64,000 nucleotides of DNA from Methanosphaera sp. BMS (GCF_003268005.1 NZ_CP014213.1:1054001-1118000), one strand, 5' to 3'; numbered from the stretch's first letter, positions 53,308 to 63,811 are shown. Numbers and translations: made by a program. Notes: generated by a model from the letters alone, not told the origin.

Positions 53308-55944
53308 TTATTGTTGTACTTCAAGTAATACTTGATATTCTTCTGTTTTAAGAATATCCACTACTTCACCAGTTTTACTAACCAGTTCTGATTCTGTGGT
53401 GATGTGTTCATCAGTAAATGCTACATTGTCTACCTGTACTTCGCCATTTTCTGCAAGTATTTTTGCTATTTCTTCAGGATTTGTGTTTGCTATATAGTCA
53501 ATAATTTTTTTAGCATCCTGTTTAAATACCGGTCCGACTTTACTCATTACCGGTTCTACTTTGGTTACTTTTTCATGTAAATCAGGACTTCCTGATTGAA
53601 CCAGGATATTCTCCACCTTGTTAGTATTTTTAATATCATCCACTGATTTTTCTATTACATCCACATCATCGGTGTAGATGTTTACAGTATTTAATAATTG
53701 ATTTAATGGTATTCCGTGTGATGATTTGTATCTTCTGAGTTCATCGATAATATCTATTGCATAGTCTCCTATTTGTTCTGCTTCATCACTAATTAAGTCT
53801 TCATCAATTTCAGGCCATCCACCAATATGTAATTCCAGGGATTCATTTCCAAGATATCCATTTACCATATCTGCAAAGAATGGTGTTATTGGAGCCATTA
53901 GTTTAAGTACAGTTTCTATTACATTTTTAAGTACATATTTAGCATCGGCTGTTGAGTCCACTTCATCATATAGACGGTATTTTACCGCTTCAATGTATTC
54001 ATCACAGAAGTCATGCCATACGAAGTTGTATATTGCTTGTTCTGCTTTGGCAAAGTTATATTCTTCATAGGCCTCTGTGACTATCTTGTTTAGTCTGTTG
54101 AGTTTTGACAATATCCATTTATCGATGATGTTATCTCCACTTAATGAATCGGCTACATCACCACCGAGGTTCATGTTGATGAATCTGAATGCATTCCAGA
54201 ATTTTCTGAGGAACTTATATGCATGTTTTATGTCTTTCCATGCAAATGGTACGTCTGAACCTGGTACACTGTTAGCACTCCATAGTCTTAGTGCATCTGC
54301 ACCGTACTCTGTAATTACTTCCTCAGGTGCTATTACATTTCCAAGGGACTTACTCATTTTATGTCCGTCTTCACCGAATACCATACCGTTTATTACTAAT
54401 TCATCGAATGGTTTTTCGCCTGTTAATGCATAACATCTTAAAATGGTATAGAATGCCCACGTACGTATAATGTCGTGTCCTTGTGGTCTGAGTGTTGACG
54501 GATATACATTTTCCCATCCAGGCTTTGGCCAGTCTGCCACGGTTAGTGGTGTGATTGAACTGTCCATCCATGTATCCAGCACATCCTCCTCTGCTGTAAA
54601 CGATGCACATCCACAGCTGCATGCATGGTCCGGCTGGTCTATTGTTGGATCGACCGGTAGTTGTTCTTTGCTTGGAAGTACTACTTCATGACATTCATCA
54701 CAGTACCATACTGGTATAGGCGTTGCGAATATTCTTTGTCTTGATATACACCAGTCCCAGTCCATGGAGTTAGCCCAATTTTCAAGTCTTATGTACATAT
54801 GATCAGGAATCCATCTCATGCTGGATGCCTGTTTTATGATGTCATCAGTCATCTGCTTTACCGCTACAAACCATTGTTTTTTGGTCATGATTTCTATTGG
54901 TGTTTTACATCTCCAACATAATCCCACATTCTGGTCTACATCTTCCTGTTTTGTTAGATATCCTTCAGATTTTAAGTCATCAATAATTGCTTTACGGCAT
55001 TCTTTGATTTCCATCCCAGAATATTTGCCGGCAACATCAAGCATGTGTCCATCTTCACTTATTGCATCAATTACATCCAAATCATATCGGGTAACCCATT
55101 CAACGTCGGTTTTATCCCCGAATGTACAGATCATTACTACCCCTGTACCATATTCAGGGTCTACTGAGTCGTCGGTGATGATTTTTACTTCACGTTCATA
55201 TATTGGAAGTGTAACTGTTTTTCCATGAAGATTAGTATAACGTTCATCATCGGGATGCACAACTACTGCTACACATGCACATAAAAGTTCAGGCCTTGTT
55301 GTAGCTATTGTAGCATACCCGTCACCTTCGGTAGCTGGGAAGTTAACATAGTTTAGCTTTGTAGTGTTATCCTTATATTCTACTTCTGCAAATGCTATGG
55401 CAGTTTCACAACGTGGACACCAGTTGATTGGGTGGATGTCCTGATAGATCATGTCCTTATCATATAATTCCAGGAAGGACAATTGGGTTCTGTACTTGTT
55501 TTCCGGTAGCATTGTAATGTATTCGTGACTCCAGTCCTGTGAGTAACCCATACTTAGCATCTGTTTTCTCATTTTTTCTATGTTGTCATGGGTTAGGTCA
55601 ATACAGTATTCCCTGAATTTTTCTCTTGATACGTCATTTTTCTTGATGCCATGAATTTCCTCCACTTTTACCTCTGTTGGAAGTCCATGACAGTCCCATC
55701 CCTGCGGAAACAGCACATCGAAATTGTTCATACGTTTGAAACGTGCAATAATATCCATGTATACCCAGTTTAGAACATGTCCCATGTGTAGTTTTCCTGT
55801 TGGGTATGGTGGTGGGGTATCTATGATATAGGTAGGTTTTGTCCCATCACCAATAAAACGATATGTGTTGTCTTTTTGCCATAAATCCTGTAATTCTTCT
55901 TCCATTGATTGATCATAATCCTTTGGAATTTCTTTATTGGTCAT
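53308..55944 (-). CDS. valS: Valyl-tRNA synthetase
   Basis: An 878-residue class I synthetase that charges tRNA-Val. The HIGH-type motif is [17 protein letters not shown] near 45-61 (HMGH), [15 protein letters not shown] follows, the editing domain covers about 195-340 ([20 protein letters not shown]), zinc-like Cys pairs sit in [11 protein letters not shown] and CWRCKTPI, and the KMSKS loop is [11 protein letters not shown] near 531-541. The anticodon-binding domain follows, with a charged C-terminal region. The length is typical of archaeal ValRS. The ATG at 55944 has only a weak ribosome site. The phosphonate cluster starts 73 bases after the stop on the same strand. An IS4-type element lies 200 bases upstream. 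Confidence 0.95.
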   Translation of the reverse strand: MTNKEIPKDYDQSMEEELQDLWQKDNTYRFIGDGTKPTYIIDTPPPYPTGKLHMGHVLNWVYMDIIARFKRMNNFDVLFPQGWDCHGLPTEVKVEEIHGIKKNDVSREKFREYCIDLTHDNIEKMRKQMLSMGYSQDWSHEYITMLPENKYRTQLSFLELYDKDMIYQDIHPINWCPRCETAIAFAEVEYKDNTTKLNYVNFPATEGDGYATIATTRPELLCACVAVVVHPDDERYTNLHGKTVTLPIYEREVKIITDDSVDPEYGTGVVMICTFGDKTDVEWVTRYDLDVIDAISEDGHMLDVAGKYSGMEIKECRKAIIDDLKSEGYLTKQEDVDQNVGLCWRCKTPIEIMTKKQWFVAVKQMTDDIIKQASSMRWIPDHMYIRLENWANSMDWDWCISRQRIFATPIPVWYCDECHEVVLPSKEQLPVDPTIDQPDHACSCGCASFTAEEDVLDTWMDSSITPLTVADWPKPGWENVYPSTLRPQGHDIIRTWAFYTILRCYALTGEKPFDELVINGMVFGEDGHKMSKSLGNVIAPEEVITEYGADALRLWSANSVPGSDVPFAWKDIKHAYKFLRKFWNAFRFINMNLGGDVADSLSGDNIIDKWILSKLNRLNKIVTEAYEEYNFAKAEQAIYNFVWHDFCDEYIEAVKYRLYDEVDSTADAKYVLKNVIETVLKLMAPITPFFADMVNGYLGNESLELHIGGWPEIDEDLISDEAEQIGDYAIDIIDELRRYKSSHGIPLNQLLNTVNIYTDDVDVIEKSVDDIKNTNKVENILVQSGSPDLHEKVTKVEPVMSKVGPVFKQDAKKIIDYIANTNPEEIAKILAENGEVQVDNVAFTDEHITTESELVSKTGEVVDILKTEEYQVLLEVQQ

Positions 55945-56134
55945 ATGATATCTAACTCCATTAACTCTTTTAATAAATACTGATAATCATTATTTCTATA
56001 ATATTTTTAGAATAACATCATAGCTTATGTTATTATATTTATATAAACATGAATATAATTTTATGTAAGAGGTGATTGAAAATACAATAAACAACAATGT
56101 TAATAGATGAATTAAAAAAAATTTTATGTATTGT

Positions 56135-56143
56135 AAAAAAAAT
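56135..56143 (+). repeat. Probable 9-bp target-site duplication (left copy)
   Basis: AAAAAAAAT is repeated directly at 57805-57813 on the other side of the element. Low complexity lowers the weight of the match. Confidence 0.5.
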
Positions 56144-56163
56144 CAATGCTGTCAAGTTAAGAT
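56144..56163 (+). repeat. Left terminal inverted repeat of the IS4-type element
   Basis: Perfect 20-bp inverted match to 57785-57804. Confidence 0.92.
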
Positions 56164-56408
56164 TTTTACTTATTTTTATACCTTAGTTTACTTATTCTAA
56201 CCAATATTTACTTTAATTTTACTTAATTCCATAGCATATTTAATTATATTAAATATTATAAGTGTTTATTTTATTTAAGCTTATTTTAAGAATAAATTAT
56301 AGTTTAATTTATATATTACTTATTATATATTATTATTTAGTAAATTCACATTGTGTTTATATTTGTTTTTTATTATTGTTTTGTGTGGATTTGAGTAATA
56401 GTATTTTG

Positions 56409-57746
56409 ATGGTAATTATGTTTTTATGTAATCATTTGTTGGATAATTTAGGAAATTTTAATAATTATGTTTGTGAAAAATATATATTAGGAGAAAATAA
56501 TTTTGTTCGTAATCGTAAGTTGCCTCAGGAATGTATTATGAAATATGTTCCATGGAATCGTGGACGTACAACTGCATTAGAGGCCTTGTATTTTATGGAA
56601 GAATTTTGGGGTGAAATGGATATGGATGTGTCTAAACAGGCTATTTCTGAAAGAAGGATGATTATTGACCCACAGGCATATATTGATATGAATGGTGATT
56701 TATTAAAAAGAATATATACGGAACCCGAATTAAAAACATTTAAAGGTTATTATTTAGCAGCTCATGATGGTTCTATATTTGATTTGCCGAATTATCCTAC
56801 TATCCGTGAAGATTTTGGTATTGAAGATAATATTGATCATTCCAAACATACGGCTACTGCCAGAGTATCTACAATGGTTGATGTACTAAATGAATTTATT
56901 TTAAGTTCTACCATTACCAGCAGAAAGTCTGGTGAACCTGATCTTGCCATTGACCATTTAGAAGATGTTAAAGATAAGATTAACATTCAAAAAACAATAT
57001 CAATATGTGATAGAGGTTATGGTTCAAAAAAACTAATGTTAAAAATAATGCAACTAAATTCATATTTCGTAATACGACTAAAAAAAGACACATTCATAGA
57101 TCAAAGATATAAAATGACTACTGATGATGAAATAATTGAAGTACCACTAACTAAATCATTCATAAAAACAATACAAGACGAAAAATTAAGAAACTATGCA
57201 AACAAAGAACAAAAACTCAAAATAAGAATAATAAACATAAAATTACCAACCGGAGAAATAGAAACACTAGCAACCAATGTATTCGATAAAACAATGACAA
57301 TACAAGATTTTAAAGAAATATACAACAAAAGATGGACAATAGAAACCAACTACGACAAACTAAAAAACAAATTAGAAACAGAAAACTTCTCCGGCCGCAG
57401 AAAAATAATCATAGAACAAGACTTCTACTCAGACGTATATGTATTTAACATAGCAACAGTAATCAAACATGATGCAAATCAACAAATAACACGACAACCC
57501 CGAAAAAACAACAAACACCAATACAAAGAATACTCATCAAACTTCAACATAGCAGTAGGACTAGTAAAAAAAGAATTACTTAACTTACTAAATCCTGATG
57601 AAGAAAAACAACAACAAGCAATACAAAAAATATTCAAAATACTACAAAAAAACCTAATACCCATAAAAGAAGAAACCAAAACAACAACCCGAGAACCAGT
57701 AGACTACGGACACAAATTCAACGACAACAACAAAAGATCATTCTAA
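56409..57746 (+). CDS. IS4-family type DDE transposase
   Basis: A 445-residue transposase if the ATG at 56409 is used; the frame opens earlier, at 56262, but the extra 49 residues are purely hydrophobic and unlike a transposase. The DDE residues are visible as LAAHDGSIFDLPNYP near 117-131 (first Asp), TISICDRGYGSKKLM near 197-211 (second Asp), and the IS4 signature Y-x2-R-x3-E-x6-K in YNKRWTIETNYDKLKNK near 307-323 (Glu). The frame has no interruption, so the element could be active. Codon use is more AT-rich than in valS, as often seen for mobile genes. Confidence 0.88.
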   Translation: MVIMFLCNHLLDNLGNFNNYVCEKYILGENNFVRNRKLPQECIMKYVPWNRGRTTALEALYFMEEFWGEMDMDVSKQAISERRMIIDPQAYIDMNGDLLKRIYTEPELKTFKGYYLAAHDGSIFDLPNYPTIREDFGIEDNIDHSKHTATARVSTMVDVLNEFILSSTITSRKSGEPDLAIDHLEDVKDKINIQKTISICDRGYGSKKLMLKIMQLNSYFVIRLKKDTFIDQRYKMTTDDEIIEVPLTKSFIKTIQDEKLRNYANKEQKLKIRIINIKLPTGEIETLATNVFDKTMTIQDFKEIYNKRWTIETNYDKLKNKLETENFSGRRKIIIEQDFYSDVYVFNIATVIKHDANQQITRQPRKNNKHQYKEYSSNFNIAVGLVKKELLNLLNPDEEKQQQAIQKIFKILQKNLIPIKEETKTTTREPVDYGHKFNDNNKRSF

Positions 57747-57784
57747 AAAAAAAACACAATACAAAAAAATTTCACATAAAAACT

Positions 57785-57804
57785 ATCTTAACTTGACAGC
57801 ATTG
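57785..57804 (-). repeat. Right terminal inverted repeat of the IS4-type element
   Basis: Perfect 20-bp inverted match to 56144-56163. It begins 38 bases after the transposase stop. Confidence 0.92.
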
Positions 57805-57923
57805 AAAAAAAATAACAAAAACGGAAATTTTTAGATATAAATAAAAAATATATATTATAACTAAATTTCAGATAAAAAAATAAATACAATCACATAAATA
57901 TAAATTCAAAAAACATACTTTTC

Positions 57924-58847
57924 TTATTTTAGAAAATTTCTAATAAATACCATTATCTTATCAAGTTCTTTATTGGAATTTCGAACCTTACGTAGTTTAC
58001 AATTGAAATGCATATATTCCTTTGGTATATCCTTTTTAGAAAATATTTTATTATTCATTTCAAAATAGTATTTATCAGAATTTCCATTAACAATTTTTTG
58101 CATAACATTGAAAAAATTGTGATAATACTCATGATTATAATGAACTAAGCTTTTTCCCCAAATATGATTTTCATCACCAGTAACATCACTAGTTAAATCA
58201 ACAAATATAACATCAAAATTTGATAAAATATACTGTTCAATCATGTCAATCATTGGGTTGAACTTAAGCAATCGTTTAGTGTATAATGGTTCAACATAAT
58301 AATCGCCATTTTTATCTTTGATTACATCAATTATCTTGACCTTATTTAGAATTACCTTCAAATTAGGATAATTTTCTTGTAAATAAGTAAAAAATTTATC
58401 ACAACAATTTGTCCATAAAACATAATATTCATAAGGATTTACATTAAAAGATACTTCTTTTTTTTCTTTAAGATTTTTGAAAAAGTTAGTATTCAGATAA
58501 TCCCAGTTATTATTAGAAATAATACCTTTATCAGTAAATAAAACACCAAAAATAAGATCAAAATATAAATCAAGAATTAAATAATCAATATCCTCATTTA
58601 ATTCACTTAGGAAATTCTTTCTTAAATCATTTCGTAAAACATTTGTACTGAATCTATGTTGAGGTGTATCTGGTACTATTCTTATTTCATCTTCCGAAAA
58701 ATCAATAGCATCTTGCATAATACTTATTAATGATAATCTAAGTTGTACAGGATATAATTCAAAATAATCTTTATAATCTTCATTATATGCCGATCTAAAA
58801 ATATCCATAGATACACATGAACCAAATATTGCTAATTTAGATTTCAT
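57924..58847 (-). CDS. DUF6270-type SGNH-hydrolase-like protein, short paralogue
   Basis: A 307-residue protein homologous to the N-terminal part of the gene at 5502-6800. The start LAIFGSCVSMDIFRSAYNED has the candidate catalytic Ser in GSC, and TSDVTGDENHIWGKSLVHYN near 217-236 has the DxxH pair (DENH). The middle contains DIDYLILDLYFDLIFGV, matching the IDYLLIDAGLEVKWGLV segment of the other copy. There is no signal peptide or membrane helix, and no coiled-coil tail. GGTGAAT precedes the ATG at 58847. It may act on an envelope glycan, such as by adding or removing an acyl group; no substrate can be named. Confidence 0.7.
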   Translation of the reverse strand: MKSKLAIFGSCVSMDIFRSAYNEDYKDYFELYPVQLRLSLISIMQDAIDFSEDEIRIVPDTPQHRFSTNVLRNDLRKNFLSELNEDIDYLILDLYFDLIFGVLFTDKGIISNNNWDYLNTNFFKNLKEKKEVSFNVNPYEYYVLWTNCCDKFFTYLQENYPNLKVILNKVKIIDVIKDKNGDYYVEPLYTKRLLKFNPMIDMIEQYILSNFDVIFVDLTSDVTGDENHIWGKSLVHYNHEYYHNFFNVMQKIVNGNSDKYYFEMNNKIFSKKDIPKEYMHFNCKLRKVRNSNKELDKIMVFIRNFLK

Positions 58848-59267
58848 TAAAATTCACCATGAACTGAATTAAATAATTATATCATCTATTATATTTTATA
58901 TTATTATATCTGTAAATTATTATTAATAATTATTTGAGAATTATAAATTCAAATATTAACGATATTGGAATATTTTTAAACCCGTTAGTTATTTATCATT
59001 TAAAAATAATCATATATTAACTATAAGTAAATCAGGTTATGCATGGATAATATTTTATAGTTAAACATCATTAGAGAATGCGAGATTCTTAGGTTCTTGA
59101 AATTTTATATTTCAAAGTACCTTCTATCCTCTTAGTTCCTAATCTTCATGAATTAATTTTTTTAATATTTATTAATAGTTATTCTTTAGGAATAAATATG
59201 TATAGTATAAACATATTAATAATAAAAATCACAAATAAATTATTAGAATATAAATGGGTGTGATATT
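58848..59267. other. Divergent intergenic region
   Basis: AT-rich spacer with the promoters of the leftward DUF6270 gene and the rightward anchored-protein gene, and the possible structured element at 59075-59160. No other gene seen. Confidence 0.4.
59075..59160 (+). other. Possible structured RNA element (nested hairpin)
   Basis: AGGT at 59091-59094 pairs with ACCT at 59119-59122, and TTGAAAT at 59097-59103 pairs with ATTTCAA at 59109-59115 around a TTTAT loop. Outside these, GAGATTCTTAGG (59082-59093) can pair partly with CCTAATCTTC (59138-59147). The segment is less AT-rich than its surroundings and has no open frame. It lies about 110 bases upstream of the AUA-start gene. It does not match an RNA family that I know. 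Confidence 0.3.
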
Positions 59268-59711
59268 ATAAATAAAAAATATTTTGGAATTATATTAATA
59301 GTTTTAATATTATTAATTTTAGGTGCATTTATTTTAACCAATAATTCACAAGAAAAAATTAAGATTAGAACTTCATCCATTACATTACCTGATGGATTTA
59401 TTGTTAGTAACTCTTCAGAATATGGTGTTACTATAAAAAATAACAGTACTGAAATTGGAATTTATGAACATTCTAAAAATAAAAAACTTAATGAACTTGA
59501 AAATAATATTAAAGATATAAATAAAGGCTATGAAATTAAAAACAATACTACAACCATTAATAATTATCCCGTGAAAACTTTTAAAATAATCAAAGGTAAT
59601 AAAACTTTTAAAACCCATTATCTTTTTGAAAAAAATAGTAAAAATTATGAGATTATTGTTAAGGGAGCGGGAAATAATTCTGTTTTAGAGAATATTATAT
59701 CTCAATTATAA
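59268..59711 (+). CDS. Membrane-anchored small protein with apparent AUA start
   Basis: A 147-codon frame begins INKKYFGIILIVLILLILGA, an N-terminal membrane anchor, followed by an extracytoplasmic domain with ITLPDGFIVSNSSEYGVTIK, a Lys/Asn-rich helical part and a final strand region (KNYEIIVKGAGNN). No ATG, GTG or TTG occurs in frame between the upstream stop (59244-59246) and the anchor, and the protein has no Met at all. GGTGTGAT lies three bases before ATA at 59268. The nth gene uses the same GGTGTGAT before its ATG, and the CDF gene has GGTGAT-ATT-ATG. AUA initiation is the simplest reading; a recent ATG-to-ATA mutation is the alternative. The domain resembles short stress or surface proteins common in Methanobacteriales but was not identified. 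Confidence 0.65.
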   Translation: MNKKYFGIILIVLILLILGAFILTNNSQEKIKIRTSSITLPDGFIVSNSSEYGVTIKNNSTEIGIYEHSKNKKLNELENNIKDINKGYEIKNNTTTINNYPVKTFKIIKGNKTFKTHYLFEKNSKNYEIIVKGAGNNSVLENIISQL

Positions 59712-60469
59712 AAAAAATTCAATTACATTTTTTTATTTTTTTGAAACGTGACAATTTAATTATTTGAGATTAATACTTTAAAGTCACAGATTTTAATTTT
59801 AATTTTTTATCTTTTTTATTAAAAATTAATATTTATTGCTATTTTATTATGAATTATATTTTTATCATTTTTCTACCCATAATAATTTTATTTTGATGAT
59901 TTTTTTTAAAGTGTTATTTCTTATTTATAATTATTAACTCCTTTACAAACAACAATAATAATTATGTACCGATTATATGTTAAAATGTTGTTTTACTATT
60001 ACGAACCAATATTTTTATTTCCATTCATACCCATACTATCTAAATGAGTTAAATCCTCGTTATGTCCAAGTTAATTATTTCATGAAAAAATTTCTTCAAA
60101 TTAAATAGTTACATTCCACATTTGAATACAAGGATGTGTGAAAACTTGTGCTGAAAACTAGTTAAAAAGATAAAGACAATATTTTCAAGAGCAATAGCTT
60201 CAAACTTCTTCTAATGCAAATGGAATTTACAATTTAACATATAAAAACATAATCATCACAGCAGGATATACCTTTTGATGTGGTTTATCACTATAGAAAT
60301 CAATTTCACTAAGTTATACAATTAATATATATTTGACAAAAAACTAATAGAATAATTGCAATCCATTTATTATATCAATTGGTTATAAAAAAAAACTTTA
60401 TCCAATAGAGACTTTAAAAAACAAGAAAAATTGTAATAAAAATATTTAAATAGAGATTAATCTAATCTA
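59712..60469. other. Large gene-poor region
   Basis: About 760 bases with no open frame of note on either strand. Short fragments such as HLNTRMCENLC near 60120-60150 are broken by stops and could be remnants of a decayed gene, but nothing is recognisable. It carries no tRNA or clear repeat. Confidence 0.45.
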
Positions 60470-61285
60470 TTAATCAAAATCATAAATACGCAATATACGA
60501 GTACCTGTAATTTTTTCAAATGAATAGTCCCTATCACTAGCCCAAAAGTCAATTACCCTTTCATCAATCATATGATGATCCCTATTTTGAGGCCTGAACC
60601 ATTTATAAGGTAATGTGATAATAGCTCGTTTAGACATTCTTTCAAATTCATTGAATATTTTTACTTGTTGTCCCCTTAATCCAAAATGTTCCAATACCTG
60701 ACATGCAATAATCAAATCATATTCCTTATCTTTAACAGGATAAGGTACTTTTGAACAATCATGTGCAATAAACTTACCTATTTCATATGGATAATATTTC
60801 GTGAACTTGTCTGATATATCCATGACATCTTCTCCACGTACTAACGGAGATTTGTATGGTCCTAATTCTAATATCTTTTCAACATCATCCATTTGAATAA
60901 CATGTTCAATCACTTCATTAAAATATTCCCATCTATTTTTATAATAAGAATCATTTTTCAACAATTTTTCATTGAAAATTCTTTGATTCATCACCCTTGA
61001 TTCTATTGATTTTGCTGGGAAAATTTCCCTGTTCTCTTTTTTTCCAAATAAAACATAATGAATCAAAGGATTAATACCTGTTAATTTAACATCATGATAA
61101 TTTTCAAGATATGCATATGTACTGAATTTTTTTGATGGATTTTTTCCTTCAAGATATCCTATTTGAAGGTAATGATTCAATGGTTTGAGTTCAGAATTAA
61201 AATCAGAAAACTGTTGAACATAATACTCTTCATCAAATAATTCATTTATCATAATTTTTGAATATATTTCTTCGTTAAAATTCAT
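60470..61285 (-). CDS. SAM-dependent methyltransferase with N-terminal glycan-cluster repeats
   Basis: A 271-residue protein in two parts. Residues 10-90 hold two copies of a short repeat (FDEEYYVQQFSDFNSELKPL with LNHYLQIGYLEGKNPSKKF, then YAYLENYHDVKLTGINPLIH), a module often found on glycosyltransferases of capsule and envelope glycan clusters. Residues 125-255 are a class I methyltransferase: KILELGPYKSPLVRG (motif I), PYPVKDKEYDLIIACQVLEH (motif IV region) and RAIITLPYKWFRPQN. The likely target is a surface sugar or glycan. It starts 35 bases after ahcY, so AdoMet synthesis, recycling and use may be on one transcript. GGGTGAT lies three bases before the ATG. Confidence 0.72.
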   Translation of the reverse strand: MNFNEEIYSKIMINELFDEEYYVQQFSDFNSELKPLNHYLQIGYLEGKNPSKKFSTYAYLENYHDVKLTGINPLIHYVLFGKKENREIFPAKSIESRVMNQRIFNEKLLKNDSYYKNRWEYFNEVIEHVIQMDDVEKILELGPYKSPLVRGEDVMDISDKFTKYYPYEIGKFIAHDCSKVPYPVKDKEYDLIIACQVLEHFGLRGQQVKIFNEFERMSKRAIITLPYKWFRPQNRDHHMIDERVIDFWASDRDYSFEKITGTRILRIYDFD

Positions 61286-61320
61286 ATTATCACCCTAATA
61301 ATTATTAATAAAATTCTTGA

Positions 61321-62574
61321 TTATGTACCTATATCCCAGCTGTTCAAGTAATCTTTTTGTTCGGCGGTCAATTCATCTATTTCTATATTCATGGATTTAA
61401 GTTTAAGTTTTGCTACTTCCACGTCTACTTCATCTCTTGTTTTATATACTCCAGGTTGCATGTCTTCTTCAAGTATACGTTTTGCTGACAGTGCCTGCAT
61501 TGCAAAGCTTAAATCCATTATTTCAGCCGGATGTCCCTGGCCGTGTTCTCCTGCAAGGTTAACAAGTCTTCCGCCTGCAAGCAGGTACACGTTTCTTCCG
61601 TCTTTTAGCGTGTAGGATTCGATGTCCGGTTTTATTGTTTCCTTTTCCCGGGTATATTTAAGTAGGTCTTCTTCGTTTATTTCCACATTGAAGTGTCCTG
61701 CATTTGCCAGCATACATCCGTCTTTGACGTATTCAAAGTCGTCGCCGGAGATTATGTCTCGGTTTCCGGTGGCGGTTACGACAATATCGGCCTCTTTGAG
61801 GGCTTGTTTTACCGTCATTACACGGTATCCATCCATCCTTGCCTCTAGGGCTCTGATTGGATCTACTTCCGTGACTATCACATTTGCTCCAAGTCCGTCT
61901 GCCCGCATTGCGATTCCTCTTCCGCACCATCCGTATCCGCATACTACTACTGTTTGACCGGCGATTACTGAGTTGGTCGTACCCATTATTGAATCGAATG
62001 TTGATTGGCCTGTTCCATATCTGTTGTCAAATAGGTATTTCATGTATGAATCGTTTACTGCCATGACTGGTATTTTAAGTGCTTTGTCCTGGTGCATTGC
62101 TTTAAGTCTGTGTATACCTGTGGTTGTTTCTTCACATCCTCCCCGTAGTTTTTCGAGTAGTTCAGGTCTTTCTTTGTGTATTAGGAATATTAGGTCTGCA
62201 CCGTCATCTATGACAATGTCCGGTTCATAGTCCAATACCTTGTTCAGGTGTTCATAGTATTCCTCGTTTGTTTGGCCGGTCCAGCCGTACATGTTCAGTC
62301 CGAGTTTTGCACCCGCCGCGGTTGCATCATCTTGTGTTGAAAGTGGATTACATCCTGTCATCACGACTTCTGCTCCACCTGCCTGTAGAGTCAGACCGAG
62401 ATTTATCGTTTTTGGTTCCAGGTGTAGACATGATCCTATTGTTATTCCCTCAAATGGTTTAGTTTCTTCAAAGTCTTTTTTGATACTTTCAAGTATGGGC
62501 ATGTGTCTTTGTACCCATTTAATCTTTTTTTCTCCCAATGGAGCTAAATTAATATCTTTAATATCATAGGCCAT
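61321..62574 (-). CDS. ahcY: S-adenosylhomocysteine / S-inosylhomocysteine hydrolase
   Basis: A 417-residue NAD-dependent enzyme that removes the by-product of methyl transfer. Motifs: [18 protein letters not shown] and [14 protein letters not shown] in the substrate domain, DDGADL near 136-141, [18 protein letters not shown] near 182-199 with the conserved Asn-Lys region, the NAD loop [20 protein letters not shown] near 229-248, and [10 protein letters not shown] near 309-318. Methanogen members of this family can prefer S-inosylhomocysteine made by deamination, and this cannot be told from sequence here. The C-terminal Lys-Tyr pair of classical eukaryotic enzymes is absent, as usual in archaea. 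It starts 13 bases after the AdoMet synthetase stop. Confidence 0.93.
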   Translation of the reverse strand: MAYDIKDINLAPLGEKKIKWVQRHMPILESIKKDFEETKPFEGITIGSCLHLEPKTINLGLTLQAGGAEVVMTGCNPLSTQDDATAAGAKLGLNMYGWTGQTNEEYYEHLNKVLDYEPDIVIDDGADLIFLIHKERPELLEKLRGGCEETTTGIHRLKAMHQDKALKIPVMAVNDSYMKYLFDNRYGTGQSTFDSIMGTTNSVIAGQTVVVCGYGWCGRGIAMRADGLGANVIVTEVDPIRALEARMDGYRVMTVKQALKEADIVVTATGNRDIISGDDFEYVKDGCMLANAGHFNVEINEEDLLKYTREKETIKPDIESYTLKDGRNVYLLAGGRLVNLAGEHGQGHPAEIMDLSFAMQALSAKRILEEDMQPGVYKTRDEVDVEVAKLKLKSMNIEIDELTAEQKDYLNSWDIGT

Positions 62575-62587
62575 AATTATGTCTCCC

Positions 62588-63811
62588 TCAAAATGTTCTT
62601 AGTTTTCCTTCAAGCATGAAATCTTTGATATCTGTGATGTTTTTTAACCATTTGTCAATGATTATTGCTACATCTTCTTCCACATCTTCGATTTCATATC
62701 CTTCTTTTGTTTGTATGTGTGCTGTTGCGGTTCTTGGTTGGTCGATTGGTTTTCCTATTTGACTTAAGATTATCATGTCAATGTCCTGTACACCTTCTAT
62801 CTCACTTACTACTTCTTTTGTTATTTCGTTTGATAATAGGTTGTATATTTTTCCTACGTGGTTGATTGGATTTTTACCACTGGTTGCTTCCATAGACATT
62901 GGTCTATTTGGTGTTATTAATCCATTTGCACGATTTCCACGACCTACTGATCCATCATCCCCCATTTCTGCACTTGTACCTGTTACTGTTAAGTAGTAAC
63001 CTGATTCATCTTTCTTACTTTCATCATCAGCTGTGTTGATGAGTGTGTCTACAGAGTAATTTGTTGTTTTTGCTGCTAAATCCTTAATTATTTCATTTAA
63101 TTCCGCTTTCATGTTTAGGTATGCATCTACGTCATCAACATATTTTGAAACGAATGCTGCCGCAATTGTAAGTGTTATGTTATCTTTTTCACGTAAACCC
63201 ATTACCTTGATATCTTCTCCTATATGAGGATATTGCTTTTTAAAGTCCCTACTGTTGAGTAATTCCTCTGTTTTAAGAACAAGATTTTCTGTCTGTGATA
63301 ATGGTGCAAATCCTACACCAAATGATGTATCATTTGATGATGGTATTTGGTTCGTTCTTTGGAATACATCACGTAAGTCAGCGGATCCCTGTCCTATTTT
63401 ACATTCCACTACTGTTCCATGTTCAACATCCAAGTTTATTATTGTATCTTTTAAAAAACCCTTCGCGGCTTCTATTGCTATGGTATCTACACCTACTTTG
63501 TGTGTTTCCCCATCTGGTAGTGTAAATTCTTTTGCTGCCCTACCTGTAAGTAATATTTCAATAGGTTTTATAATCTGGCCACCACCAAATTTTGGATCCG
63601 ATTCACCCGCCGTAATCTGTACTTCATCAGTGTTATGGTGTAACACATGCCCGGCCTTTTTTTTGTATGTTTGTGATAGTATGCGGCTAACTGACTCTGC
63701 TATACCATCACTAATACTATCAGGATGTCCTATTCCTTTTCTTTCAACAATTTCAATTTCATTTTGTTCAATTGGTTTTTGAATTGCTTTTTCTATTTTA
63801 ATATTACGCAT
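62588..63811 (-). CDS. mat: Archaeal S-adenosylmethionine synthetase
   Basis: A 407-residue archaeal-type AdoMet synthetase making AdoMet from ATP and methionine. Motifs: [20 protein letters not shown] near 21-40 (catalytic GHPD), [20 protein letters not shown] near 59-78, [13 protein letters not shown] near 137-149, the [20 protein letters not shown] stretch near 274-293, and [13 protein letters not shown] near 307-319. This family is unlike the bacterial MetK in sequence, which supports an archaeal host. GGGGCTGT lies before the ATG at 63811. It is the first gene of a leftward run with ahcY and the methyltransferase, which groups the AdoMet cycle. Confidence 0.95.
   Translation of the reverse strand: MRNIKIEKAIQKPIEQNEIEIVERKGIGHPDSISDGIAESVSRILSQTYKKKAGHVLHHNTDEVQITAGESDPKFGGGQIIKPIEILLTGRAAKEFTLPDGETHKVGVDTIAIEAAKGFLKDTIINLDVEHGTVVECKIGQGSADLRDVFQRTNQIPSSNDTSFGVGFAPLSQTENLVLKTEELLNSRDFKKQYPHIGEDIKVMGLREKDNITLTIAAAFVSKYVDDVDAYLNMKAELNEIIKDLAAKTTNYSVDTLINTADDESKKDESGYYLTVTGTSAEMGDDGSVGRGNRANGLITPNRPMSMEATSGKNPINHVGKIYNLLSNEITKEVVSEIEGVQDIDMIILSQIGKPIDQPRTATAHIQTKEGYEIEDVEEDVAIIIDKWLKNITDIKDFMLEGKLRTF

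Larger units (their letters stand above)
56144..57804 (+). mobile_element. Complete IS4-type insertion sequence, 1,661 bp
   Basis: Perfect 20-bp inverted repeats (CAATGCTGTCAAGTTAAGAT) bound the element at 56144-56163 and 57785-57804. The nine bases AAAAAAAAT directly flank both ends (56135-56143 and 57805-57813), consistent with a target-site duplication, although this sequence is simple and could match by chance. One intact rightward transposase fills the element. Identical ends and an open frame suggest recent insertion. Confidence 0.9.

Noticed and set aside
59712-60469. Possible decayed gene in the large gap
   Set aside because: Short peptide fragments are interrupted by stops in all frames and none resembles a known family.
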